DNA of 64,000 bases from Anaerosporobacter mobilis DSM 15930 (lineage in GTDB: Bacteria; Bacillota; Clostridia; Lachnospirales; Lachnospiraceae), in contig NZ_FRCP01000007.1 of the NCBI RefSeq assembly GCF_900142955.1, positions 90,675-154,674 on the forward strand, in the 5' to 3' direction. The notes below the pieces were generated by a model. The model was not told the DNA's origin, ran no database searches, and worked only from the letters and a program-made list of their open reading frames with translations. Both the position numbers and the translations under genes were made by a program. This document shows positions 9,560 to 16,878 of this stretch, piece after piece (within the stretch, counting starts at the first letter, position 1; each line of letters starts with the position of its first letter).

Positions 9560-9720
9560 ATTAGCGCCATGTACCTTTGTCTGGGCGGAAAAAGCAAAGG
9601 GTAACGAGGTAAAAGGTGTTCGAAACTTCGGCGGGGACCTTTTCGTATTCTTGGATGCGTAATATATCTTTAAATACCTGAGTAATCAGGGAACAAAGAG
9701 GTATAACCAAGCTGTTATTT
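9560..9720 (+). ncRNA. glmS ribozyme: glmS ribozyme, glucosamine-6-phosphate-activated self-cleaving RNA
   Basis: The conserved core is visible: AGCGCC at 9563-9568, AACGAGG near 9613, and TTCGAAACTTCGGCGGGG near 9629. The expected cleavage is between A9563 and G9564. Arms such as GGTAAAAGG with CCTTTTC form the internal helix, and CCTGAGTAATCAGG forms a downstream hairpin. This RNA class uses GlcN6P as a cofactor to cut its own mRNA and shut down glmS, which is the next gene. The distance to the glmS start is about 300 bases, longer than usual. The 3' boundary is approximate. Confidence 0.93.
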
Positions 9721-10019
9721 TTGTTGTCTTTTTTAGACTATTTCTTAGATTCCTATATAAATTCCCTAATTCAAGAATTAAATCTTGTCTTATGACTTTT
9801 ATGTACTGAATCAAAGCAATCGTCTTACTTAAATTCTGCAAAAATACCTATTTTGATTATTATTGTTTAGGTAATTGGAAACTTTTTGTAATGATGACAA
9901 ACATATCCATGTGTATTAGTGCGTTGTAATAGGCTACCCCAAAACACAGATATGATGTTGACATGGAAAAGAATTTCGCAATTGACCCATATTAATTGTT
10001 ATATAAAGGAGAATGAATT

Positions 10020-11840
10020 ATGTGCGGAATTATTGGTTTTACTGGAAATCTTGATGCTACAGAAGTAATGTTAAATGGTCTTAGTGAATTAGAATATAGA
10101 GGATATGATAGCGCTGGTATCGCTTTCTTTCAAAATGATGCCATTCGCACGATTAAAACAACTGGTAAAGTTTCCAATCTTATTGAAAAAGTTGTTTCTT
10201 CAGTAGATAAAGATACAACTTGTGGAATTGGTCATACTAGATGGGCAACACATGGTGGAGTATCAGATACTAACTGCCATCCACATACCTTTGGTAAGGT
10301 TACTTTAATCCATAATGGTATTATTGAAAATTATCATGAGTTAGAGAAAGAATTTGCCAAAGAAAGCAAGTTCCCTGTATCTCAAACTGATTCTGAAATT
10401 GCTGCTATGGTTATTGACAGTCTATATACTGGAGATGCATACGAAGCCCTCCGTAAAGCTTCTGATATTCTCGATGGAGCATATGGTTTTTGTATACTTT
10501 TTCATGATCAACCAGGTGTTATCTATGCAATTCGTAATGGTAGTCCTCTTGTAGCTTGTCAATCTGAGCAAGGTTCTATCATTGCTTCTGACATGGTAGC
10601 ATTAATCAAATACTCAAAAGATTACTTCGTATTACCGGAACATCATATTGCTAAATTAGATGGTTCTCAAATTGAAGTTACTGCGCTAGATGGCACTGTA
10701 GTTGAGCCAAAAATCTTGCATGTAGACTGGGATATTACGTCTGCTAAAAAAGGTGGATATCCTCACTATATGTTAAAAGAGATTCACGAACAACCAGATG
10801 CTTTACACAATACAATTACTCCTCGTGTAAAGAACGGAATGTTAGATTTTAAAGAAGATGGAATCGCCGACGATGTATTCACAGATATTAATCGTGTAAT
10901 AATTATTGGCTGCGGTACTGCTATGCATGCTGGTCTTATTGGTAAAGTAATGTTTGAAAAATTATTACGCATACCAGTAACCGTTGAAATTGCATCAGAA
11001 TTCCGTTATAACGATCCAATTCTTGATAAGAATACGTTAGTAATTACCATTTCTCAATCTGGAGAAACTGCTGATACTCTTGCTGCTCTTCGATTATCAA
11101 AAGAAGCTGGTTGTAAAACACTATCAATAGTTAATGTAAAAGGTTCTTCTATTGCTCGCGAAAGTGATTATGTTTTCTATACACACGCAGGTCCAGAAAT
11201 AGCAGTTGCTAGCACAAAGGCATATATGGTTCAATTATCTAGTATCTATATGATTGCTTTCAAATTTGCTATGCTCCGAGGAACAATTAGCAAAGAAACT
11301 TGTGAAGATTACTTAAAACAACTACAAGACACTATTAATGCGGTTGCCACTACGATCGACTTAGATAAACAAATTGAAAAAATCAGTGAGTGCCTTACAA
11401 GTGTAGAAGATCTATTCTTCATTGGAAGAGGTCTTGATTATCCTTTATCATGTGAAGGTTCTATCAAATTAAAAGAAATTAGTTATATCCATTCCGAAGC
11501 ATATGCAGCTGGTGAGTTAAAGCATGGTACGCTATCACTTGTAACAGATGATGTACCAGTTATTGCACTAGCAACACAAGAAAAAGTTTATTCTAAGATG
11601 ATTTCAAACATTCGTGAAGTACGTGCAAGAGGTGCTATGGTTATACTAATTACCAATGGCGAAATGCCAGTTGATGATGATCTATGTGCTCACCATATCG
11701 TTCTACCTAAAACTGACGATCAATTTGCTCCTTTCACCGCAGCTGTTGTTTTACAACTAATTGCTTATTACACATCTGTTCATCGTGGACTTAATGTAGA
11801 CCAACCAAGAAATCTTGCAAAATCTGTAACTGTAGAATAA
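10020..11840 (+). CDS. glmS: Glutamine-fructose-6-phosphate aminotransferase (isomerizing)
   Basis: Makes glucosamine-6-phosphate from fructose-6-phosphate and glutamine, the entry step to UDP-GlcNAc for peptidoglycan. It has 606 residues, normal length. The N-terminal Ntn glutaminase begins MCGIIGF with the catalytic Cys after Met; GHTRWATHGG and HNGIIENYHELE are intact. Two SIS sugar-isomerase domains follow, with TISQSGETADTLAAL and the C-terminal DQPRNLAKSVTVE. AAAGGAG precedes the ATG. It is regulated by the ribozyme upstream and ends in a clear terminator, so it is monocistronic. Confidence 0.98.
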   Translation: MCGIIGFTGNLDATEVMLNGLSELEYRGYDSAGIAFFQNDAIRTIKTTGKVSNLIEKVVSSVDKDTTCGIGHTRWATHGGVSDTNCHPHTFGKVTLIHNGIIENYHELEKEFAKESKFPVSQTDSEIAAMVIDSLYTGDAYEALRKASDILDGAYGFCILFHDQPGVIYAIRNGSPLVACQSEQGSIIASDMVALIKYSKDYFVLPEHHIAKLDGSQIEVTALDGTVVEPKILHVDWDITSAKKGGYPHYMLKEIHEQPDALHNTITPRVKNGMLDFKEDGIADDVFTDINRVIIIGCGTAMHAGLIGKVMFEKLLRIPVTVEIASEFRYNDPILDKNTLVITISQSGETADTLAALRLSKEAGCKTLSIVNVKGSSIARESDYVFYTHAGPEIAVASTKAYMVQLSSIYMIAFKFAMLRGTISKETCEDYLKQLQDTINAVATTIDLDKQIEKISECLTSVEDLFFIGRGLDYPLSCEGSIKLKEISYIHSEAYAAGELKHGTLSLVTDDVPVIALATQEKVYSKMISNIREVRARGAMVILITNGEMPVDDDLCAHHIVLPKTDDQFAPFTAAVVLQLIAYYTSVHRGLNVDQPRNLAKSVTVE

Positions 11841-11858
11841 TTAAATATAGATGTTTTT

Positions 11859-11901
11859 AAGAGTAGAGGAAAATAGAATTTGATTTTCCTCTACTCTTTT
11901 T
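11859..11901 (+). terminator. Rho-independent terminator of glmS
   Basis: Perfect 16-base arms, AAGAGTAGAGGAAAAT at 11859-11874 and its complement at 11883-11898, with an 8-base loop and a T run. It begins 19 bases after the glmS stop codon. Confidence 0.93.
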
Positions 11902-12018
11902 CTAATCTACGTCCAGTGTATGAAATTAAGTCACATAATTGAAGTCCTAAAAGAAATCAACGTTATATAAGTAAAGCTAATATGTTTTATGATTTATTAG
12001 TATATTCTTATATAAGCA

Positions 12019-12047
12019 TTGTTTTTAGTAGTTATTTTTAATAGAAT
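12019..12047 (+). promoter_or_regulatory. Promoter of the PurF-like gene
   Basis: TTGTTT at 12019-12024, 17-base spacer, TAGAAT at 12042-12047. The predicted start near 12054 gives a leader of about 150 bases that contains the 12106-12177 repeat. Confidence 0.5.
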
Positions 12048-12105
12048 AAGATGGTAATCGAAAAACATTATGTTATTAAGACTATTAATTACTAACAACA
12101 TTATA

Positions 12106-12177
12106 TACTCAAACTTCACACATAAAAAACTTATAGCAGTTAGCTACATTTTGAAATCTTCAAGTGCGAAGTTTAAG
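12106..12177. repeat. Internally deleted copy of the 199-bp palindromic intergenic element
   Basis: Carries the terminal inverted repeats CTCAAACTTC at 12108 and GAAGTTTAAG at 12168-12177, plus the inner block TAGCAGTTAGCTAC shared with the full copies at 32181 and 33763. The middle is missing, leaving 72 bases. Flanks TTATA (12101-12105) and TCATA (12178-12182) match at four of five positions, as expected of a decayed target duplication. It lies between the promoter and start of the PurF-like gene, so it is probably transcribed as a hairpin. Confidence 0.75.
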
Positions 12178-12203
12178 TCATATATTAATAATCGGAGGTT
12201 ATT

Positions 12204-13610
12204 ATGGGCGGATTTTTTGGCGTTGCATCAAAATCAGATTGTGTGTTTGATCTATTCTTCGGAACAGATTATCACTCTCACCTTGGAACAAGAAGAGGCG
12301 GTATGGCGGTATACGGCGAGAAAGGATTTGACCGTGCAATTCATAACATCGAGAATTCACCTTTTCGAACTAAGTTTGAGAAAGATGTGAATTCGATGAA
12401 AGGTAACCTTGGTATCGGATGTATATCTGATTATGAACCACAACCGTTAATTGTACGTTCCCATCACGGTACATATGCAATTACTACGATAGGAAAAATT
12501 AATAATACAGAAGAAATCATAAAGCGTGTCTTTGCTACAGGACATTCACATTTCTTAGAAATGAGTGGTGGTGATATTAATCCTACTGAACTAGTAGCCG
12601 CTCTAATTAATCAAAAAGAACATCTTGTTGACGGTATTCAATATGCGCAAGAATTAATAGAAGGATCTATGACACTAATGATAATGACTCCAAAAGGAAT
12701 CTTTGCAGCTAGAGATCGATACGGTAGAACTCCAATATCGATTGGCAAGAAGGCTGATTCCTTCTGTGCTTCATTTGAAAGTTTTGCATATCTTAACCTA
12801 GGTTATACAGAATATAAGGAATTAGGACCTGGTGAAATTGTAGTTCTTACCCCTGAAGGTGTGCAGACATTACGTCAACCAGGTAAAGATATGAAAATCT
12901 GTACATTCTTATGGATATATTATGGATATCCTTCTTCCTCCTATGAAGGAATCAGTGTAGAGAAGATGCGTTATAATTGTGGAGAAAAACTTGCTAGTCG
13001 CGATAATGTTAAACCAGATATCGTTGCTGGTGTACCTGATTCTGGTACTGCTCATGCAATTGGTTATGCCAATGCATCGGGTATTCCATTCTCAAGACCT
13101 TTTATTAAATACACTCCAACTTGGCCACGTTCTTTCATGCCTACCATTCAAAGCAAACGTAATTTAATTGCTAAGATGAAACTAATACCTGTGCATGATT
13201 TGATTCAAAACCAAAGCTTACTTTTAATTGATGATTCCATTGTTCGAGGAACTCAACTTAGAGAAACTACTGAATTCTTATATCAAAGTGGTGCCAAGGA
13301 AGTTCATATTCGACCAGCTTGTCCTCCTCTATTATACGGTTGTAAATATCTTAACTTCTCTCGTTCCACTTCAGAGATGGATTTAATTACACGTAGGATT
13401 ATAGCTAAGAACGAAGGAGATACTGTAGAGAAGAAGACACTTGAAGAATATGCGAATCCAGAATCAGATCGTTACCAATCTATGCTTGATGAGATCCGTA
13501 ATCAGCTTAACTTTACTTCTCTAAGATATCATCGCCTTGACGATATGATTGAGTCTGTTGGTATTGAACCATGTAAGTTATGTACGTATTGTTGGAACGG
13601 ACAAGAATAA
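12204..13610 (+). CDS. Amidophosphoribosyltransferase-like protein lacking the glutaminase cysteine
   Basis: PurF normally makes phosphoribosylamine from PRPP and glutamine, the first purine step. This 468-residue homologue keeps the phosphoribosyltransferase half, with the PRPP motif LLLIDDSIVRGTQ at 339-351. It also keeps likely Fe-S ligands at Cys233, Cys380, Cys457 and Cys460. The N-terminus reads MGGFFGV where active enzymes have Cys-Gly-(Ile/Val)-Phe-Gly, so the catalytic Cys1 is replaced by Gly. The usual HNG(N/T) glutamine-site motif reads SHHGTYAI. The start is firm: CGGAGG lies seven bases before this ATG. Glutamine hydrolysis is unlikely; it may use ammonia, a partner amidase or another substrate. 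Neighbours (glmS before, no pur genes) do not resolve its role. A catalytic purF probably exists elsewhere. Confidence 0.85.
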   Translation: MGGFFGVASKSDCVFDLFFGTDYHSHLGTRRGGMAVYGEKGFDRAIHNIENSPFRTKFEKDVNSMKGNLGIGCISDYEPQPLIVRSHHGTYAITTIGKINNTEEIIKRVFATGHSHFLEMSGGDINPTELVAALINQKEHLVDGIQYAQELIEGSMTLMIMTPKGIFAARDRYGRTPISIGKKADSFCASFESFAYLNLGYTEYKELGPGEIVVLTPEGVQTLRQPGKDMKICTFLWIYYGYPSSSYEGISVEKMRYNCGEKLASRDNVKPDIVAGVPDSGTAHAIGYANASGIPFSRPFIKYTPTWPRSFMPTIQSKRNLIAKMKLIPVHDLIQNQSLLLIDDSIVRGTQLRETTEFLYQSGAKEVHIRPACPPLLYGCKYLNFSRSTSEMDLITRRIIAKNEGDTVEKKTLEEYANPESDRYQSMLDEIRNQLNFTSLRYHRLDDMIESVGIEPCKLCTYCWNGQE

Positions 13611-13613
13611 AAC

Positions 13614-13662
13614 AAAGCATTTGTCAACCATTGTTAATATAGGTTGACAAATGCTTTATTTT
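13614..13662 (+). terminator. Terminator of the PurF-like gene
   Basis: Perfect arms AAAGCATTTGTCAACC (13614-13629) and GGTTGACAAATGCTTT (13642-13657), then ATTTTATT. Starts 4 bases after the stop codon. Confidence 0.93.
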
Positions 13663-13663
13663 A

Positions 13664-14045
13664 TTAGCCAAATCCATAGATTTTTCTTGATAATTTATAT
13701 CCCATAATAATAATTTTACGTCCTGATTCGCCCGGTAATTTCATTGATTTCGCAATTAATAAGGAATTAACTTCTTTATAAAGATCCTTATCATAATTTT
13801 TCAAATAATCCCATAGCGCTTGTTTTTTCTCTAAATTCTCTTCTGAACCCTGATTTAATTAGGAAAACAGAACTAATGGTCATCATCATAGCTAAATATT
13901 TAACCATATAATTTCTTAATTTTCTATCTCTAATTTTTAGAATATCATAACATTCTACCATGAATTTTGTTACTCGTATCTGTTGATCAATTCTGCTAAT
14001 CATTACCTTTTCATTGACAGACTGGTCATCTCTACCAATAAAAAA
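13664..14045 (-). pseudogene. C-terminal fragment of a family 2 glycosyltransferase, frameshifted
   Basis: Two overlapping frames together encode the tail of a GT2 enzyme of the cell-wall or capsule type. The upstream frame reads FFIGRDDQSVNEKVMISRID and runs to SSVFLIKS. After a shift near 13850 the second frame reads GSEENLEKKQALWDYLKNYD and ends PGESGRKIIIMGY..SRKIYGFG with a stop at 13664. GRDDQSVN and the PGxSGRK tail are familiar in these enzymes. The first two thirds of the gene are absent; a stop codon closes the frame at 14046-14048. No intact neighbour shares its function, so it is a relic of a lost or imported locus. Confidence 0.7.
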
Positions 14046-14237
14046 TTACCTAACGTTAAAATTTAGTTACTCTTACTAACACAGCCATGATAGCATACGG
14101 GAATAACTTGTTATGTATTTTGGCACATCTTGCAATTTTCATGGCACATATTGTACACCATGTAATAAATATAATATTTTCTACAATAGTTTTTGTGCAA
14201 CTTTAAATTCACTCGTTAATATGACATAAGAAAACTA

Positions 14238-14268
14238 ATGTCAACCAAAATCATATAATGGTTGACAT
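14238..14268. promoter_or_regulatory. Palindromic operator 1 over the bioY -35 box (BirA-type candidate)
   Basis: ATGTCAACC and GGTTGACAT, perfect inverted arms separated by 13 bases. The right arm contains the promoter -35 element. The arrangement resembles the biotin repressor BirA operator of Firmicutes (AACC/GGTT cores with a spacer of about 14-16). Confidence 0.6.
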
Positions 14269-14290
14269 ATACACACCAAGCAACTATACT
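14262..14290 (+). promoter_or_regulatory. bioY promoter
   Basis: Near-consensus sigma-A promoter: TTGACA at 14262-14267, 17-base spacer, TATACT at 14285-14290. Predicted start near 14297, inside operator 2. Confidence 0.8.
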
Positions 14291-14292
14291 AA

Positions 14293-14321
14293 TGTTAACT
14301 CACGTGTGTATTAAGTTAACA
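14293..14321. promoter_or_regulatory. Palindromic operator 2 at the bioY transcription start (BirA-type candidate)
   Basis: TGTTAACT at 14293-14300 and AGTTAACA at 14314-14321, perfect 8-base arms with a 13-base spacer, identical in geometry to operator 1. The centres of the two sites are 54 bases apart, about five helical turns. It covers the predicted start site, where a bound repressor would block transcription. Confidence 0.6.
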
Positions 14322-14348
14322 ATAAGAAATATAGGGAGGATATCTACT

Positions 14349-14894
14349 ATGAATATGAAAACCAAAGTTTTAACTACAAGTGCAATGTTTGTTGCTCTTA
14401 CTGCAATTTGCTCACAGATACAGATTCCACTACCAATGGTTCCAATTAATCTTGCTTTGTTTGCTATCTATCTAGCTGGCACTATACTTGGTCCTAAGTA
14501 TGGTACATTATCAATTCTTACTTACGTGTTATTAGGGGGACTTGGTGCTCCGATCTTTGCTGGATTATCCGGTGGTTTTGGTAAAATCACAGGCCCAACC
14601 GGTGGTTATATTATAGGATATATAGTAGCCACATTAATTGTAGGACTTATCACTAAGAAGTGCGGTTATAGTTGGTGGACCCTAGTAATCGCTATGATAG
14701 TTGGCTTAACTGCTTGTTACATTATAGGAACAACATGGTTTATGTACATAACAGGTAATTCACTAGCAGCATCTATGACCTATTGCGTTATTCCTTTCTT
14801 ACCAGGTGATGTCGTTAAGATCATTCTAGCAACAGCATTAACGATTCGATTACGACTATCATTACCGGACTTAATGCGTGCGGAGGCAATATAA
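14349..14894 (+). CDS. bioY: BioY biotin ECF transporter S component
   Basis: Membrane substrate-binding subunit that captures biotin, alone or with an energy-coupling ATPase module. Starting at MNMKTKVL (181 residues) it has about six hydrophobic segments. The family motif region GPTGGYIIGYIVA is intact, preceded by GGLGAPIFAGLSGGFGKI. The start at 14349 is chosen because GGGAGGA lies eight bases upstream; the longer in-frame extension runs back through the promoter and is rejected. Two palindromic operators and a strong promoter suggest biotin-responsive repression. No ecfA/ecfT gene is nearby. Confidence 0.93.
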   Translation: MNMKTKVLTTSAMFVALTAICSQIQIPLPMVPINLALFAIYLAGTILGPKYGTLSILTYVLLGGLGAPIFAGLSGGFGKITGPTGGYIIGYIVATLIVGLITKKCGYSWWTLVIAMIVGLTACYIIGTTWFMYITGNSLAASMTYCVIPFLPGDVVKIILATALTIRLRLSLPDLMRAEAI

Positions 14895-15268
14895 TGAAAA
14901 CACTTCTACGTCCACACCACGGGCTTTGTATTCAATTCTATGAAGGAAAAGGATATAATGAAGAATTTACGAAAAAGATGGATGCATTGATTAATCAAAT
15001 ACAACGAAACCCCAGGATGGTAATTCAATTACATACAGCTGTGGATGAATTATGTAATTCCTGTCCTAACAATATAGATTCCGAATGTATATCCTATGAG
15101 AAAGTAAAGCGATTTGATGAAAAAGTACTGTCCTATTGTGATCTAAACTCCGGACAGGTGCTAAGCATGCAAGAGTTTTTACAGTTAGTAAAAGATATGA
15201 TAATAGAGAAGGATCTTCAACCCTCCATATGTAGTGATTGTGAATGGTATTCGATTTGTATCAAATAA
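14894..15268 (+). CDS. DUF1284 cysteine-rich protein
   Basis: A 124-residue protein whose N-terminus, LRPHHGLCIQFYEGKGYNEEF, matches the DUF1284 signature LRPHHxLC..GYxGKGY. Further cysteine pairs, CNSCPNN..C near 56-67 and CSDCEWYSIC near the C-terminus, suggest a bound metal or Fe-S cluster. The ATG overlaps the last base of the bioY stop codon, so the two are translationally coupled. Its function is unknown; coupling to bioY hints at a biotin-linked role, which remains an inference. Confidence 0.85.
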   Translation: MKTLLRPHHGLCIQFYEGKGYNEEFTKKMDALINQIQRNPRMVIQLHTAVDELCNSCPNNIDSECISYEKVKRFDEKVLSYCDLNSGQVLSMQEFLQLVKDMIIEKDLQPSICSDCEWYSICIK

Positions 15269-15281
15269 GTTGCGGGCCAGA

Positions 15282-15399
15282 GTGTCAAAAGCCTCTCCCA
15301 AGCGAGAGCGTGTTGCGAGTGAACTATGTTTGACATAACATGCTCACACATAAATCTGTGTAAATTAACGAAATCAAAGTTAATATTAGCTTTTGACAC
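15282..15399. repeat. 118-bp element with perfect 11-bp terminal inverted repeats
   Basis: GTGTCAAAAGC at 15282-15292 and GCTTTTGACAC at 15389-15399. The inner block AAGCGAGAGCG also occurs inside the 199-bp elements at 32181 and 33763, and the outer string TTGACACCCTAA recurs at 29040-29051. It has no coding potential and lies between the DUF1284 stop and the next promoter, where it could also end transcription. Confidence 0.6.
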
Positions 15400-15475
15400 C
15401 CTAACCAGTATGTATATAGCGAAGTTCAATAGCTATATAACAACAACGTAAAATTCAGATTAATAATAAACTATC

Positions 15476-15504
15476 TTGTATTTTCTGGTTTTTAAGGATA
15501 GAAT
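15476..15504 (+). promoter_or_regulatory. Promoter of the small membrane protein gene
   Basis: TTGTAT at 15476-15481, 17-base spacer, TAGAAT at 15499-15504; 47 bases before the start codon. Confidence 0.5.
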
Positions 15505-15550
15505 ATCTATATATTCATAAACACAAACAGAACATAGTGGAGGTAGCAAT

Positions 15551-15769
15551 ATGAAACAATGTATTACAGAATTCTTAAATCGTTCTTGGACAAAAGAAGA
15601 AAAATTCCTCGTTATTCTCTCTGCAACATTAGTAGGGATAGTTGCTGGATTTATCTTCTCTCCATTCCAAAAAGGAATCAGTGTATTTAGTCACAATGGT
15701 TCAAATAATTCGAACAATGGAAATCCTCAAGATCCTACCATAGAAGAAGAGGTTTGTGAGGAGCAATAA
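15551..15769 (+). CDS. Small single-pass membrane protein, function unknown
   Basis: A 72-residue protein not assigned to a family. A charged N-terminus (NRSWTKEEK) leads into one membrane helix at about 18-38 (FLVILSATLVGIVAGFIFSPF), then a short polar tail rich in Asn and Gly (NGSNNSNNGN) and an acidic end (EEEVCEEQ). GTGGAGG sits eight bases before the ATG, it has its own promoter and a terminator follows, so the gene is likely real despite its size. The pattern suggests an anchored cytoplasmic or surface tail. Confidence 0.7.
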   Translation: MKQCITEFLNRSWTKEEKFLVILSATLVGIVAGFIFSPFQKGISVFSHNGSNNSNNGNPQDPTIEEEVCEEQ

Positions 15770-15782
15770 TAATCTACTTCAT

Positions 15783-15841
15783 AAAGGACTGTTTATCAAG
15801 ATTCTTATAACTATAAGGTATCTATAAACAGTCCTTTGCTT
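15783..15841. terminator. Bidirectional terminator between convergent genes
   Basis: AAAGGACTGTTTAT at 15783-15796 pairs with ATAAACAGTCCTTT at 15824-15837. It serves the small membrane gene on plus and the deacetylase on minus. Confidence 0.85.
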
Positions 15842-15848
15842 TTCTGTT

Positions 15849-16694
15849 CTATATCGACAATTCTGTGAATTTCTTCACTACAATTGGTCCATCGTCCCCT
15901 TCAAAATACAAATCAATTCCACTGGTATTAATAATTGTAGAACCATCTGCATAGTATTTTGCTTGTTTAAATGCATTGTAGTAAGTTATGATGTCACTAT
16001 TGGTAGCTACCCAGATATCAGATAGATACGGTTGCATATATTTAAGCAAGTTCTCTATTGTATCCCAGTCGTTATTTCTCGCAAATTCGTAACTATGTCC
16101 CCATATATAAAACAACCGGATTCGTCGATAGATATCTTCTTCTTCGCAGAATTCCTTCGCTAATTCCATAAGTTTGTCATCGTTATGATGACAGGTTGGA
16201 TTCCATTCAAGTGGATTGGTTGGTAGCTCAAACTGATGCGTTGTATTCACAGTTCTTGCATATTGAATACCACACATCTGTAATACAGATTTAACAGTAT
16301 CACTATAGGTACCATATGGATAAGCAAATCCATTAACGATATAACCTGTTATATCTTCAAGATTCTTTCTATCAGTAATTACCTCATAAGACATTACACT
16401 AGTATCAAGAGCTGGAAGTGAAGGATGCGTAACGGTATGGGACGCTACTTCATGACCTTTGTACAATTGTCTCACTTCTTTAACTGTAACAGTTGAATTC
16501 TCCTGCTTGACCCCATCTATATTCTCAACTTCTATTCTACCTAGCTCTCCTGAGTTAAGATTAAAGGTTCCCTTTACATGGTATGTATTAAATAGTTCTA
16601 CTAATTTTCGATCATGAACCAATCCATCATCATAACTGAAAGTTACTGCTTTTCTTTTTCCCTCTGGAAAAAGTAAATTCCATTTTGTCGCCAT
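15849..16694 (-). CDS. Polysaccharide deacetylase (NodB homology, CE4)
   Basis: CE4 enzymes remove N- or O-acetyl groups from chitin, xylan or peptidoglycan. VTFSYDDGLVHD holds the catalytic Asp pair and HEVASHTVTHPSL the zinc histidines (HxxxH). GFAYPYG corresponds to motif 3. The catalytic base loop normally near the C-terminus is less clear. No signal peptide is present (MATKWNLLFPEGKRK), so the 281-residue protein is probably cytosolic, which suggests action on oligosaccharides or on nucleotide- or lipid-linked sugars from inside. It appears to be a single-gene unit. Confidence 0.88.
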   Translation of the reverse strand: MATKWNLLFPEGKRKAVTFSYDDGLVHDRKLVELFNTYHVKGTFNLNSGELGRIEVENIDGVKQENSTVTVKEVRQLYKGHEVASHTVTHPSLPALDTSVMSYEVITDRKNLEDITGYIVNGFAYPYGTYSDTVKSVLQMCGIQYARTVNTTHQFELPTNPLEWNPTCHHNDDKLMELAKEFCEEEDIYRRIRLFYIWGHSYEFARNNDWDTIENLLKYMQPYLSDIWVATNSDIITYYNAFKQAKYYADGSTIINTSGIDLYFEGDDGPIVVKKFTELSI

Positions 16695-16788
16695 TATGTA
16701 CCTCCTTCAATATATGTAGATCTGATTTCATTATCTTCAAAAAGGGTAAGCATTGTTAGATAACCAAATCAAACAAATTCACTATAAT

Positions 16789-16828
16789 AAATATAGCACT
16801 TTCTAGGAATATTGAGAAGTACTATATT
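16789..16828 (-). terminator. Probable glyS terminator within a nested inverted repeat
   Basis: Arms AATATAGCACTT and AAGTACTATATT, followed on the minus strand by TATTATAG. A second, outer pair of 11-base arms (AAAAGGGTAAG at 16740-16750, CTTACCCTTTT at 16836-16846) encloses it, making a 107-base folded region. Confidence 0.5.
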
Positions 16829-16878
16829 GCTATATCTTACCCTTTTACTGCTCTGTTATGACATGGTAGCCTAAGGTA

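Noticed and set aside
11902..12203. Purine riboswitch before the PurF-like gene
   Set aside because: No three-way-junction core or conserved loop sequences seen; the main structure is the mobile-element remnant.
12070..12390. Plus-strand frame of 106 codons before and across the PurF-like start
   Set aside because: It runs through a repeat element and overlaps the real gene out of frame; it has no good start site.
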